DNA of 64,000 nt from Acanthacorydalis orientalis (Eukaryota; Arthropoda; Insecta; Megaloptera; Corydalidae). The stretch covers positions 17,671,526 through 17,735,525 of the forward strand of contig CM068321.1 in the NCBI GenBank assembly GCA_034766995.1. The letters run 5' to 3'. The notes under the pieces are model-generated. The model was given only the letters and a program-made list of their open reading frames with translations, did not search any database and was not told where the DNA came from. A program made the position numbers and the translations under genes. Shown piece after piece: positions 1 to 13,619 of the stretch. The number at the start of each line of letters is the position of its first letter. Positions within the stretch are counted from its first letter, which is position 1.

Positions 1-38
1 ATTATAGAAATTTACCAAACTTATCAAACGACCTACAT
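1..38 (-). mobile_element. mariner terminal inverted repeat (element continues left of window)
   Basis: The stretch at 14-35 shares about 23 identical bases with the 5' end of the mariner copy at 16821-17645 (core cttatcaaacgacctac). Outside it is AT-rich flank. Read on the minus strand this is the 5' inverted repeat of an element whose body lies off the left edge. It is the same irritans-type family as the copies at 5.9, 12.7 and 16.8 kb. Confidence 0.7.
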
Positions 39-1045
39 ATTTCACTTTTACATTTATATTCTATTTTGATTGAATGTTTTTTTATTTTTTTTTTGATTTT
101 TGTCTAACATTTTTTTGTTTTTTTTTTTTAAAAAAAAACACCTAATATGCGTATATATATTATAGAATTTTATGAAATGAAAATAGATTGATAGATGTGT
201 GAATATTGCCAAATAGAAACTATTTACTTTCATCCATAAAATTGTTCTCATTAGAATCGTTAAATTTTCTTTAAAAATTAATTTTTAAAAAGTATTGTTG
301 TGCGAAAAACAAGTTTTAAAAATAAATAGAACTTATATTACGCATTCTTAAAAGTCTGATAATGAACGGAGTAATTTTGCATAACATATTTTTTTACAAT
401 GCAAGCGATACGTTAATTTTAAAATATAAATCGAACCTGTATCGAATACACTTTATGCCCGAAGAATTTTATAACAACAAAAGAGATCGGCTTAATAAAT
501 GTCACAGCGTTCGACTCTGAGTTAAGGAGATGCGGCCGCATTCAAAAGATTAATAGTGTCAAAAGTTTTCCCATAACCGCGCCTCGACTCAGACATTTAT
601 AATCCCACAGGCTGGGACATGCGTGGAAATTTAATCAGGATCAGGTGTTCCTCCTCTATGTTCAGCGACCGAAAGTTTCTTCTTCTTCTTGTTCACTTTT
701 TTTTGGTAAACAAAATAAGAAGCGACAAAAAACATACACAAGCATTTGAGATGCCGCGCTGAATACCAACAAGACGTTTTAAGTGTTCTTTCTTTTTTAG
801 TGTTTAATCTTTGATAACCATTCTACCGTGACATTTTTATAATGGATAAAGTAGTGGCTTTTACACAAGCGGTGCCAGTTCAAATCTTATGTATGAATTG
901 TTAACGTGTCAAGTCAAAACAAATATTTTATCGTGCTTTTTGCGAGATCCGCACAAGTCAGTAACAGGCGATGTAATAAAACTTACAAAATCTCAGATGT
1001 ATATTTAGATATTTACTTATTTTCACATATATATTTTGTTTTATA

Positions 1046-1047
<2 letters not shown>

Positions 1048-1093
<46 letters not shown>

Positions 1094-1095
1094 TA
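1048..1095. repeat. (TA)n microsatellite
   Basis: Nearly pure TA dinucleotide array with one CA interruption, followed by a purine-rich GATA-like run to about 1130. Confidence 0.95.
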
Positions 1096-1524
1096 AAGAG
1101 AGAAAGGTAGATAGATAGATAAAGATAGACACAGATATACCCTCTTATAAAAGTGATGCTTCATTGAACAAACAAAATCATGCTCTACCAATGATTGAAT
1201 TGGAACATATTTTGTATCTATAATAAACTTACAGAAAAGAAATTTTCTCTTTCAACAAACTTCACATTGTTTCCAAGAAAAAAAATTATTTTTAATTACC
1301 GGCTTAATTAGTAGTCGAACAGAGACAAATATGTCAGTTAACCATTTTTTATAAAAGAAACACATAATGATAAATTTTAAAATGGTATATTTTTATTAAA
1401 AAGAAAAGAATTTTAGCCAATAAAGAATTGGATTATTATACATTTATTTTAAATAACTTAAAATAAAATTATTTATAATGAACAAGAAGTTAATGACCCT
1501 GTACTCTATTATTTCTTTTTATCT

Positions 1525-1528
<4 letters not shown>

Positions 1529-1577
<49 letters not shown>
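1529..1577. repeat. (TA)n microsatellite
   Basis: Uninterrupted TA array of about 49 bases. Confidence 0.95.
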
Positions 1578-1580
<3 letters not shown>

Positions 1581-1961
1581 CATTATTTATGTACATAATC
1601 ATCATTATGAACTGATATAAAATCACTGAATTATTTTCATCGAAGGAGAACATTTTCTTAAAGGAATCATCTTTTTGTAACTTTGCTATTTTCAAGCAAA
1701 TACTTCTTTTCTCATTTGATCAATTTATTTGAAATGATGCCAGAAACTAACTTTTTAATAATTCCTTGCATACCAATCAGAATTTACTGATTCCAATGTC
1801 ATCTTGTCTAGTCACGTACATAACCTACTTCTAGTTCAAGAGTTTGACACTTGCAGTAACGTTTGTGATTCTAGTTTGCAGCAGGATTCATTCGTTTCAG
1901 CTTGTCTTTTTTCTCGTTAAATTCTTTATATTTTTTCCATTTTGTTTTGAAATACCTTCTT

Positions 1962-1963
1962 AA

Positions 1964-2025
<62 letters not shown>

Positions 2026-2026
2026 G
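1962..2026. repeat. (CA)n(TA)n compound microsatellite
   Basis: A short CA run grades into about 50 bases of TA. Confidence 0.95.
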
Positions 2027-3974
2027 ATTGTTTATTTCTAGTGATTAGAAAACATCATCTTTTTTCTTGACGATGTAATTATGTAATTTATCCCTAAATA
2101 TCTACTACTAATATAAAGCATTTAAATCGTTTGTATAAATCGCGTATATATAATTCACGTTTTAGAAAAGCAGAACTTTCAAATACCAAAAACTGATAAT
2201 GCCATTAATCATCGCACCAATTACTTCATAAGCAGTAGTACTAAGTCACTAATTTGGTTTGCTGATTAATGTGTTTATGTAAATTATAATTGCAGTTTCG
2301 AATACACGACTTACTCCAGCATGAAAACGATTATTTAAAACTTAAATTGATCTTCACCCGTACTCAACTACCACATTAAAATTTATAATTCAATTTAAAA
2401 TCGTTTTGTTTGAATAAAAAATATTTACCTTCATAACGAATAATAAAAAGACTTCATTGAAATCTTTTTTGTAAATAAATGTTTAAAATATTAATCAGAA
2501 AAAATCTCATCTGAATTTGAGAAATTCTGAGACACGTTATTCATAATGAAATATTTAAAACTGTTTATAATTAAAGCAATTCGTGGAAAGAACGTACACC
2601 GTTGTACAAATTGTCATTGAAACCGTATATATGAACGTTATTTTTTTACTCTGCTAGTATTAATAATTTTTAATGTTTTATTCTCATTACAATTTTTATT
2701 TTTACAATTTATTCATATTTCTGTGTCAAATTTAAAATTCATATTACTGTGTCAAAAGATCAAAGTTGATGACATATGGCATTGAACTATAGATGAAAAT
2801 ATATTTTAAGAGATTCGAAAATTCTATTCATTTATTACAGAATTGTCAAACTAACCAGAGTACGAAAGATCATTCTGCAAGTTCAGTAAAAATTGTGAAA
2901 ACAATAAATATACCTCTAAATAATTCAAAAGAATCGAGTTCAAAGTAAAATAAAAACAATACCGAACTTCTTTTGTATATAATACAAGTAAGAACGGTGG
3001 AAAAAAATAATAAAACGCAACTTCTTTGATCAAAAAACAAACAAGCGCAACACAAACATCGACTAACTGCAAAAATACATATTGGAACCGCGTATCGAGG
3101 TTCAAGTTCAAATATGATTTTGTATTATTTTTATATTATACATTCGACATTTTGTCTCAGAGCGATTTTCTAATACGAAACGTAGTCGTTACTTATTGTA
3201 CACATATCGATCGCTCGCTCTATTGAATTATCCGTCGCTGAGACGGGTATCCACGAGTCGTAAAACAAATTCATTCTCAAAAACTAACTGCGAATAAACT
3301 TGTACGAAAACTTTGCTTTCACCGAACTTTTTTGCCTTGCAAGGCTATTAGAAATGATATAGTAATCTATCTTGGATGATTTATCTCGCCGTTTTCGCTT
3401 TGATTCTATTGGAAAAATATCTTGTTAAAAGTTTTGGACGGTGTTGTGAAGACGCTACGACCGAAACGTTTTATTAAATATATTTGAAAAAATATTTTTT
3501 TTTCTGTGACTCCATTTAAAATATTCTGTGTATGATAAAAACCTGTATGTATGAGATAAATAACATGTTTTCAAATTGAGGAAGTAGCAACCGAATGAAT
3601 CAGTACATAATATATTATCCGTTCGTTCTTTAACCTTTCTACCACTTTATTTAATCTACACATAAAGAAAATCGACTATACACAATATCACTTAATGAAA
3701 TTACAGACTCTTATCTTTTCGTATTTTTTTTATTTCATCGTAAATATATTTACTGAACATAAAATTTATTAATAAGTATATAATATATTTCTATTTTCTA
3801 AAAAAATATTTTTCAACTCTTCTCATTCTTTATTTTAATTAAATAAAAGATATGAAAACAGATTTAACTATTTCATACGAAATGGGTAATTTTTAGTCAA
3901 ACTTTAAACTGCTTTAAGTTCATTAAAAAGTTTTTTTAACCAAAAGATGTCAAAAAAGTTCATTAAATAAAATT

Positions 3975-4005
3975 AAATATATGGAAGTCTAAATTGAATC
4001 ACCCT
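3975..4005. mobile_element. MITE terminal repeat, related to the foldback element at 35.8 kb
   Basis: The end ttgaatcaccct and the preceding ggaagtctaaa match the inverted repeats of the MITE at 35762-35972, whose right end has ggaacctaaattgaatcaacct. It is followed by tata. The inner sequence diverges, so only one end can be recognised. Confidence 0.55.
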
Positions 4006-5889
4006 ATATAAATGTGTGTGTATATGTAAATACTTTTATTTCGTATATTCAATTAAACAATTATTTTATACAATATAACATAAAGTGATTCTACGCGCAT
4101 TATTGTGTTACACTTTTTGATTCGTATATTCTGGTGCAGGTAGTTAAAGTTCAATTAATTCCACAATACATAAAAAAGCTCTAACGGATTCCGCTCGTAC
4201 AAAAGAAAACGATTTAATAAAGAAATAAATAAACGACCATTTACGTTCTTGAGCAATAAACTCTTTTTCCGATTTACCTAACGAAAAAAAGGTATAAAAT
4301 CACGTTTCGGAATAATTCATTTTTCACGACGATCGCTCATCGAACCATAAAAAGAAGAAGAAAAAAGTGTACCCGTGACGAGCGGACATGCTAGCCACTG
4401 CCATGTGGCAGCTAACCGACCGTCCGTAATAGTTGTTCACGAACTATTTACGAAAACCCTTTTTCTTCCTCCGTATACACAAACGGACACACTCCTCTGA
4501 CGCGTCGGTCCTACCTTCTTTTGTGGACGAAACGGGACGTCGCGCGGCCTCTTTTGACCCAGGTTGTCGTTTTTACCCGACGCCGTCTCACATCAAAGGC
4601 TTCATTATTTATCAATCTCTCGTATTCTTGAACAGTCCGTTGACGACGATGCCTGTGTGCACTTATGTGTTTGTGTGTGTATGTATATGTACACATACCT
4701 ATAGGATACTGTATGTGTTATGTGTATGTATGCATCGCATCTTTTACGTCGCGTTTGTGATCCGGTCACATGACCGGTCAAGTCAGCTCACATACTCTTT
4801 ATCAACGGACACGTATTCTTCAGTCGGGTTATGTCAAAGTCGATGTACGTTGTTAAAATGATTTTAAGATTATATATATATATATACACTCATGTATACA
4901 TATAACGGTTCATTCATGTGGTTAACATGGTTTGCTAAATATCAATGGGTCAAAGGATGAAATGTAATTACACATAAGATACTTCATTAAGAAAACACTA
5001 CGACCCAACCTTTACAAGACATTTGATGTTACAAAGACTATCTTCTTACTCTTTCAACATCGCTTCACATTTTCATATAAACATTCACGAAGATATGCAA
5101 AACATAAACTTATAACCATATATGTATAAAACGTTTTTAATAAATTTAGTAAATTCTTTTTATAATCTTCTATTCATATTCATATTTAACAAAATTTATT
5201 TAAATTGTATTAACAGTTTAAATAACTTTGAAATAAATAGCTTGTTTATTTTTTATTGCTGGATTAATCAACTTAATATCGTTTGTTATCTTTGATAGTG
5301 TTGTATTTTGATTATTTTTTAATGTTATAATGTTACTTTGATAGTCAATAATTAAAAAAAATTAGTTAGAATTCAAACATGTCATTTTATGTTTTTCTAA
5401 TAACATTCGTTTATACTTCATCTACCTTCCTAATACTGGGAAAATGATCTATCTGGTCTTTTACACTACAGGCACCGAACACTGAAACTCATGACTCATT
5501 TTTCCGAAAAATTCTGATTGTATTTCGGATCAAAAGTATGGACAAAGAAGTGAATAAATTTTTCATATCATACTTCAGCTGGACCGATTTTCGAAATTTA
5601 GGACAAAAAGCGCCAATGTGCCTACAAAGTGAAGCTCTTAATAGCCTGATTAACCTTTAATCAAATACACTATAATATTTAAAATAATTGAGAGAATTAT
5701 TCAGTGAGATGTATAATAATGTTATTTTTTACTTTGTTATTAATTAATTGCAAAATTCACCTAAAAATTTAATTATAATATATATATATATATATATATG
5801 AGAATGTATTCAACTCTTTATTCAATACAAAAATTTAATAAAAATAAAAACGAGCTATAATGTGTTGTCCTGATTGTCTTTTTACTTTT
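4006..5889. other. non-coding stretch with a CpG-richer island
   Basis: About 4330-4810 is clearly richer in CG dinucleotides than its surroundings. A 142-codon open frame there (4433-4861 +) has no recognisable domain and no convincing splice context. The rest is AT-rich with short TA tracts at 4870-4887 and 5776-5799. Confidence 0.5.
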
Positions 5890-6540
5890 ACGTGGGTCGT
5901 TTGATAATTATGATAAAAAACAAGTTAAACACTATTTTTTGGGAAAAAACGATTTTATTTCTCAACATTGTCTCCATTGACGGTTATACACTTGATCGAG
6001 TATGTCTGCAAAATACACATTGACGGCAGTGACGACATCCTCATTTGACGAGAATTTCTTCCCAGCGAGATAAATTTTCTTGTTTGGAAAAAAGAAGTCG
6101 CACGGAACCAAGTTCAGAAAATAAGGTAAATGGGGAATCAATTCGAAACCTAATTCGTGCAATTTTGCCATTGAAACAGTCGTTTTGTGGGATGGCGCGT
6201 TGTCCTGGTGAAAGATAATTTTTTTGTGCGCCAATCTAGGCTATTTTTGTTTCAACTCTTCTTTCATACTGTCCAATAATATTGTATAATAATCTCCTGT
6301 TATCGTTTTTTCCTTCGTTAAGTAATGGATCAGGATGATTTCTTCGGAATATCAAAAAACAGTAGCCATCACCTTCCCAGTCGACAAAACGGTCTTCGCC
6401 TTCTTTGGCATACTTTCACCAATCGTTGTCCACTGCTTTGACTGCTGCTTCGACTCAAGTGTACAGTGGTCGATCCATGTTTCATCCACGGTAACGGATC
6501 GACGCAAAAGGCCTGATCGATTTTTTACATTTTTAATAAG
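5890..6540 (-). mobile_element. mariner (irritans-type), 5'-truncated, broken transposase
   Basis: Read on the minus strand, this encodes the C-terminal half of a mariner DDD transposase, which would cut and paste the element at TA sites. Visible motifs are VTVDETW (first catalytic D), HQDNAPSHK (second D) and LVPCDFFF (third D), ending in RQWRQC-stop at 5962. The 3' inverted repeat acgtgggtcgtttgataa lies at 5890-5907. An in-frame stop splits the two open pieces 6352-6543 and 5962-6234. The 5' end stops at 6540 against a block that also occurs near the copy at 12.7 kb. The N-terminal DNA-binding region is absent, so the copy is inactive. The assignment to the irritans clade is from motif recall, not a tree. 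Confidence 0.85.
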
Positions 6541-6714
6541 CACTTTTAATTAGTGTTCTATTTATGGCTGATATATGCCCTTCAGAATTAAGAGTGGACG
6601 TCAAGTAATTAAATATATTTTTGATTTTATTACAATCACAGAAACTGTTTTAAACAAATAACTAATTTATTTATTTGAAAAATAATTGAATATGAAAAAG
6701 TAAATTCTGTAGGT
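6541..6714 (-). repeat. duplicated block R, copy 1 (inverted relative to copy 2)
   Basis: Reverse-complemented, this block aligns with 12373-12565. The last about 80 bases are highly similar, including gaacactaattaaaagtg at the mariner-facing end. Its origin is unknown. It directly abuts the truncated mariner at 5890-6540. Confidence 0.7.
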
Positions 6715-6759
6715 ATGTAGCTAAAGGATGACTGTAATATTTACTTAAAGTCTAATGGA

Positions 6760-6855
6760 AAAAATATATTCAAGAGATCCAAAGGAACAAATAACATCAG
6801 AACGACTTATCAAGGAGATCACAAGTATAACAACATACAATTATAATTTTAAGTT
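6760..6855 (+). repeat. dispersed repeat family D1, copy A (divergent)
   Basis: It shares the ordered motifs gatccaaaggaac, catcagaacgacttatcaa and ttataatttt with copies at 22602, 24251 and 59851. This is the weakest of the four matches. Confidence 0.4.
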
Positions 6856-7689
6856 ATAAATTTGATAAACTCAGAATCGAAAATATCGATATATCATAAT
6901 ATTAGTAAACTCAATTTAATTAATTTCGAATCATATGAAATAAATAAAATTATACATGCGAATACAATCAACTTATATTTTTAAATTTATTTTAGATTAT
7001 TAAAAATAATCTAAAAAGTTGTCGTTCTTATTATTTCGATTTAAATCACTCTTTTATTACAAAAATGAGTTACTGTTTATTTCTATATGGATTATATACG
7101 TAACATGAAAGGTCATTACGGATCAGATTTCACTTGAATATGATGAAATTTGAAATTTCTTTACAACAGTATAGAATAGAATATCAGTTGATAAAAGGTA
7201 AACTTCTTGTAAAGGTCTTGTTACCAGCAGGTCGATGAAAGGTTGCGACGATAATGATATACATATATATGCATATGTGGATATATAAGTAAGAGGTACA
7301 CATACAAGAACAATACAGTGAAACTCGAACTACAGTGCTCTGTGTATATTCGCAACAAGCATCGACCGCACGAAAGAACGTCTAACATGAACCTCGAACG
7401 CCGAGAAAAATGATTATTCAAAAGTGCGTGCATAACACGAACGTTTCTCTCATCATCATCGTTCCGAAATATATTCATAATATTCATTTCGTATTCAATC
7501 CCTGTGCGTGTAGGTGTTACCCGATTGTTGTCAGAATTGTCAGAGGCACGGCAGATACAATGCTTGTCAATCCTATGAGAATAAGCCTTATCGTACCTTA
7601 GCTAGACGTTCGCTCAACGTAGATTCTCTACGGTTCCGTGACCTTTTTTGTCATTTCATCTTGCTCTCGCCAACTACATACATTATATA

Positions 7690-7840
<151 letters not shown>

Positions 7841-7970
7841 AGCAGATCTTTGATGATACGATTATACATCATCTGAAAACCTCTTCTCATAAGAATTCAT
7901 GTCTCTTATTTTTAAGATTTTTTTCTCAGACACGTTCTATTTTATCCGTAAATATTTTTGTACACACAAC

Positions 7971-7973
7971 TAT

Positions 7974-8031
<58 letters not shown>
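7971..8031. repeat. (TA)n microsatellite
   Basis: Begins with TACA units and ends in about 45 bases of pure TA. Confidence 0.95.
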
Positions 8032-8033
<2 letters not shown>

Positions 8034-8376
8034 TTATTTTAGAAAGGTAACATGGAAAACTTTCATCAAAAATACAGGACACGAAAAATAAGACGATAGT
8101 AAGAGAAATAAATAGATGAAATGAATCTATGTATACAACTTATCAACTCGGCTCATAAAATGTAAATGACGTATATGAGTGATTTGTTTTTCAATCATGT
8201 TGAACATGAAATTTATTTTGACTGCTCTACTCTATCATAAAGAAATCGTAATGTTATCTCTTGAAATTTTTATGAAAAAAATCGCTGTGTAATATAAGTT
8301 TAATATGATTTGTCAGAATGGTATTCAGAATTATTTTTATTCCAGGAATTAAAATACCTCTATACTACATTATTTG

Positions 8377-8380
<4 letters not shown>

Positions 8381-8433
<53 letters not shown>
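8381..8433. repeat. (TA)n microsatellite
   Basis: Uninterrupted TA array of about 53 bases. Confidence 0.95.
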
Positions 8434-8434
<1 letters not shown>

Positions 8435-10300
8435 TTTTGTCATTATTTAATTTTTATTCAGTATAAATATGAGTTACACTTTCATTATTAATTATTGTTA
8501 TGTAAATTCTTCGTGGGATGTTATGTGAATTGAATAATTAATTAATAGTTGACTATTTAATTATTTTGTATAAAATATTAAAAAATATATATCATTTAAA
8601 AACAATTTAGACAGATATATAAATATTGTAATATAATCATTGAAAATATATAAGATTTACCTTATCAATCAAGAGTCGGACTTTTCTATAACATCTTATA
8701 GCGTTCTTAATAAAAAGTCACATTCAATATATATTTTATTTATAAATTGTACACTAAAGGTCTCATAAAGGTGTTTTGTAATTTTTTGTATATAATCAAT
8801 AATGCAAAAGGAACCATACTGTATATATAGATATATGATCTTCGATTTTTAGTTAGAGATATATTTTTTCTTATCGTAATGATGATGGCATTTATTAAAA
8901 TGTACGTTAAGTAAATATGATTATTTTCTTTACAAAATATGATGTTTCAATAAAAAGAAATATAGATTATTATAATAATTAAAATTACAGTAAGTGTTGA
9001 AATCATACTCCTCTTTCTGAAATACAAACATCAACTCGACAATCTAATCACGAGGCGCAATAAGAACATTATTAGCACTAGGATCTCCAGATATTAATTC
9101 TTTAAATTTTTATATACAGAGCAATATTAAAAGAGTTGTGTACGCTGAAACAATGAATATCAGAGAAGAATTCTAATAGGAAGTGAATAATTAATACTTA
9201 ATCACTATGAGTTGAAGAATAAAAACGTCTTTGTAGAAAGTGCTCTTTAAAATTTACAATGTCAAATTTATAAAGAGAACATTTTAAACATTTATTGGAA
9301 ACGTATATAGTTCTCTATATTCTTCCACGATATTTCATGTGTATGAAATAAAAAATACATCTTTAATATTAAATTAAAAGCAATTATTTTGACCATAAAA
9401 GAAACTAAAACAATCTTTATCTTTTTCATAAAACATTGTAGATTATATATTTATAAACGTTTTTGTTCATTTTACATTCCTAAATCAGACTGTATCAAAT
9501 TTTATGATTTTTTCTCAAGCTCTGTATATTTAAGTGTCAATTATTTGAAATCAATAGCATTAAATTATTTAAAAATAAAAATAATTTGGTTAAAACAAAA
9601 TATAGTGTGTGAATGACCAGAAAATCAATTTCTATTATCATTAATTATTAAATATTTTTTCTATTGTTTTTGTATAATATGTACTTGTATCTCAAATTGT
9701 TTTTATCTAAATTTATTCAGTATTTAGTCTCTAGTGTAAGTCTATTTTAATTAAATTGCTATTTCTGAAGTAATTTTCTTAAAAAAATTAATAAATTAAT
9801 AAAATGTATCTACTTAATAATCATTGCCGTACGATTTCCTTTTTGAGAGCATATATAGTCATAAATGTTTATTTTCGACTATTAATATTTAACAATCTAG
9901 ATAATCAATTGTATCCGATCACCTATGCATACGAGTTTGATGACAGCACACGCTTTAGATACATCATAACGGATCGAACGTTCAGCAAACCGCGCCATTG
10001 ATTCTATCAAGATGAATTTTAAACATGTCTCGAAGCGATCTGTAAGCCACACTTTAGACCCGTCGACAATTTTCTTGCATTGAACCGCGAACGCATAAGT
10101 TCGACTCCCCGTCAAATTGCTCTATTCGCGTTCGTCCCCCAATCTCTTTTCGTTCCCTACGCCCAAATCCACCAGCCATTTGCAATGTTTGTTCGTTCTC
10201 AATGACAAGAGCATCTAGCGACGGTGCTCTCTCTGGCTGGCGGGATGCTGGCTGACTGGCTGGCTGGTTCGCTCGTTCTCTAGATGGCTGGATGGCTACG

Positions 10301-10353
10301 ATATATATACATACGTATGTATGTGTGTGTATATATGTATATATATATATATA
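10301..10353. repeat. mixed TA/TG/GTAT microsatellite
   Basis: TA units with embedded ACGTATGTATG and GTGTGT segments. Confidence 0.9.
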
Positions 10354-10744
10354 CCCTTGTCTCTGAATCAACAATGAATTATTCATGGGTCTAAAATCTC
10401 AATTGAGTTTCTGTTATTAGCGTATACGATGTCGTTCACTCGCAAGAGATATGTATGTGCGATGCGGATATATTCATAGCAGTAAACAATATATATATCG
10501 TCATATCAAATCTGTACTTCTGACTGTTTTGATATCTAACACCCCACATTCGCACTGTTTCTATGTCCAGGGTGGAATTTACTGAAATCCTCACGCTGCC
10601 CATTTATATTATATTTTTCACTCGGGGAAATGTACCGCGTCATTATAATGTAAGAGGGTCATCCTATGTAAATTGCTGGTTCTTTATCACGAATCTATGT
10701 TAATGGTACTTCGATTCCCTAGCACATATATAAATTTATGTTCG

Positions 10745-10755
10745 TATATATGCAC

Positions 10756-10796
<41 letters not shown>

Positions 10797-10799
10797 TAC
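10745..10799. repeat. (TA)n microsatellite
   Basis: TA array interrupted by two TGTA units. Confidence 0.93.
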
Positions 10800-11064
10800 T
10801 CGTATATACATATGAATATAAAAATGTGTGCATAATTCATTTTTCAAATATATCACGTCTAGAATAAAATTTTATAATCTTAAAATAATATAAACAGAAA
10901 ATAAAAGTCTAAATAAAATAATGATTTTATTACTTAAACATTAAATGTTTCACATTGAATCAATAATAATATATAACATCTTAAATTCGTTGTACTTGAG
11001 TGTGTAATTATATCTTTCGAGCACGAAAAAAGTAAGAAAAAATGGAATAAATAAGAAAAAATGG

Positions 11065-11068
<4 letters not shown>

Positions 11069-11100
<32 letters not shown>
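11069..11100. repeat. (TA)n microsatellite
   Basis: About 30 bases of TA, directly after two copies of an aagaaaaaatggaataa-like unit. Confidence 0.9.
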
Positions 11101-11101
<1 letters not shown>

Positions 11102-12372
11102 AAGTGTTGTTATACACAAAAGTTCTCTTTATATACATTGTAATATGTAAACATCAACTGTTTCCCTTGCAACAACTTCAATTCTGTTCTTTAAGTTGTT
11201 ATTAGCATTAATTTTTTTTAATACAGTTTTTGTTACGTATCTTAATAAACTGAGTGTAACTTGAGCAGAAAAAGTATTTGAAAAATATTTAAATCAATGA
11301 TTTAAGTTTAATACATTCATTAATTAAAACTTTATTAAAAAAAAATGTATTAGAATCGTCCAATTTGTAAAAAAATATGAAATAGCAAATTATATTTTCT
11401 CGAATCATATCAGATTTTTTTACTAATATAAATCTAAAACATAATACTCAATTTTCGTATCTTAATTTCTGAAAACACTGCTAAGAAGCAAACGTAGATT
11501 TTTTTAATGCATTAGAAAATTGTCAATATACTTTATTCAAAATAAAACCTTAAAATATATTCACTGAAAACTCAATAAACATAATTCGTCTGATTTTGAG
11601 AAATGTCATAACGAAACGTTCCTATATTCTTCAAGAATATTCCATAGAGTATTCAACATCAATCTAAATAAATTTCACTTTAAATATGTGTATATATGAA
11701 AGTGTGTTTATGTACGTTTAAATATATTTCTATCTATATATTATACATACATGTATGTATGTGTACATCGAAATTTCGAATTCATGTATATTTTAAATGC
11801 ATGAAAAATGTGTGCATACACAAATAGTCCACAATAAGGCAAAAAGTCGAACTTGTTTCGCTACATGTTGCTCGTACGGAATCAAGAAGGAGATTTGTTA
11901 GTTATTCCATGAACGACATACTGATAAGGCAACGCCAAGTCTGGGAACGAGTCGGTAATTTACAACGTTTGAAATAGACTGAAAGTGTAGTTGCTGATAC
12001 ATATCGAAGTGATAGTGGTACTCGGTCCTATTTAATGGAATCAAGAGAAATATCAGTCGGTTGTGCGACTGTACACACATATTTTTACATTTATATATAT
12101 ATATATATAACTTTTTAAAAACTGAGAAAATCAGCATGAGAAGATTGTATTTTCATAAAAATATATTGCTAATAGGTTTATTTTCGTTTTTTTTTGTTAG
12201 GTTTTATAAGTAAAATTTATTTGATTTTATTTATAAATTTCCTTGAAATTTATAAGTCTGTTTTTAAGGAGTTCTTGAAACTCGATCAATATTTAAATAT
12301 ATATTGTGCCGTTGTATTTGGTTAGATATATGTGTAATTTAATTTGAAATGCTTTTATAATAATTTGAAAAT

Positions 12373-12565
12373 TTACAGAAATTACTTTTTCATTTTCAAT
12401 GATTTTTAAATCATATAAATTACTTATCTGATTAAAACAACTTCTATTATTGTAATGAAAACCATTATAATTATAACAAAAAATAAAATATATTGAATTA
12501 CTTGAAGTCTGCTCTCAATTCTTAAGAGTATATATCAGTCATAAATAGAACACTAATTAAAAGTG
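12373..12565 (+). repeat. duplicated block R, copy 2
   Basis: Matches the reverse complement of 6541-6714. The best-conserved part is the right end, with cataaatagaacactaatt followed by aaaagtg. It lies 132 bases upstream of the mariner at 12698, whereas copy 1 touches its mariner directly. Confidence 0.7.
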
Positions 12566-12697
12566 TTAGGTTATACAAAAGGAAAAAGTAGCTTAGCACT
12601 TTAAATTGTGGTGAAAACGACGGTCATAGAAACTTTCGTTGAAGATAAAACTATAATCAATAAATTTGAAATAAATCTTTTCTAATAATTTGTATAT
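12566..12697. other. spacer between block R and mariner
   Basis: 132 bases that are absent from the corresponding place beside copy 1. No feature recognised. Confidence 0.5.
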
Positions 12698-13528
12698 ACA
12701 AGGGTAGTTTGATATGTTTGGTAAGTTTCTGTGATGTGGCGCCACCATTCATTTGGTAACGCCACGGTTATCAAGTGTCGCTTTTAAAACTAGCAGAAGC
12801 GAAATTTCAGTCAGAAACGACCCGTTGTTCACGTTCTATAGATGTTTGAAGCAAGCATTGTAGCAGTTTCCTCAAAAATGTAAAAAAACGAGCAGCCTTT
12901 TTTGCGATCCATTCGATCCATCACTGTCGATGAAACATAGAACCACCACTACACACCTGAGTCGAAACAGCAGTCAAAGCAGTGGAAAACGAATAGTGAA
13001 AGTGAGCAGAAGGAGGCTAAGACAGTTTTGTCGGTTGGAAAGATGATGCCTACTGTTTTTTGATATTCCCAAGAAATCATCCTGATCGATTACTTAACGA
13101 AGGGAAACCCGATAATAGGAGCATATTATGCAAAATTTTTGAACCGTTTGAAAGAAGAGCTGGAACAATCACGGTTAAGATTGATGCACAAAAAAGTGCT
13201 CTTGCACCAAGACAACGCGCCGTCCTACAAATCGACCGTCGCAATGGCAAAATTGCACGAATTAGGCTTTTAATTGATTCCTCCTCCACCCAATTCTCCG
13301 AACTTGACTCTGTGCGACTTCTTTCTTTTCCCAAACGGGAAAATTTTTCTCGGTGGGAAGAAATTCTCGTCGAATGAAGATGCCATCGCCTCCGTGAATG
13401 CATATTTTGCAAACTCACTGGACCAAGTGAATAGCTCTCAATGGAAACTATGTTGAAAAATATAATCGATTTTTTCCAAAAAATAGTGTTTGTCTTGCTT
13501 TTTACCATACTTATTAAACGACCATCGT
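12698..13528 (+). mobile_element. mariner (irritans-type) internal-deletion derivative
   Basis: Both ends are present: a 5' repeat gtagtttgatatgtttggta near 12703 and a 3' repeat cttattaaacgaccatcgta near 13510-13529. The element is about 831 bases, against roughly 1.3 kb for a complete mariner. After an ATG at about 12842 (MFEASIVAVS) the frame passes almost at once into ITVDET, so the helix-turn-helix DNA-binding half is missing. The remaining part shows YTPESKQQSKQW, HQDNAPSYKST (second catalytic D) and LCDFFLFP (third D), ending at 13456. In-frame stops follow VDET and occur after GF, and frameshifts are present, so no functional transposase can be made. The copy at 16821-17645 has the same deletion. 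Confidence 0.88.
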
Positions 13529-13569
13529 ACTTTTACTTCTTTGTATACTATTTATGTACATACACATAC

Positions 13570-13571
<2 letters not shown>

Positions 13572-13617
<46 letters not shown>
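13572..13617. repeat. (TA)n microsatellite
   Basis: About 46 bases of TA, starting 43 bases beyond the mariner 3' end. Confidence 0.95.

Positions 13618-13619
<2 letters not shown>

Larger units (their letters stand above)
39..3974. other. AT-rich non-coding stretch, no gene recognised
   Basis: The only structured content I see is three (TA)n tracts, listed separately. A slightly GC-richer patch at about 480-680 and another at 3180-3260 show no coding pattern. Short open frames here are chance or lie across TA repeats. Confidence 0.6.

Noticed and set aside
4433..4861. 142-codon plus-strand open frame
   Set aside because: No domain, no splice context, and Cys/Tyr/Val repeats from TG-rich microsatellite-like sequence.
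13060..13508. Open frames at 13060-13377 (+) and 13077-13508 (-)
   Set aside because: These are shadow frames of the mariner transposase relic, which is read in the frame containing HQDNAP.
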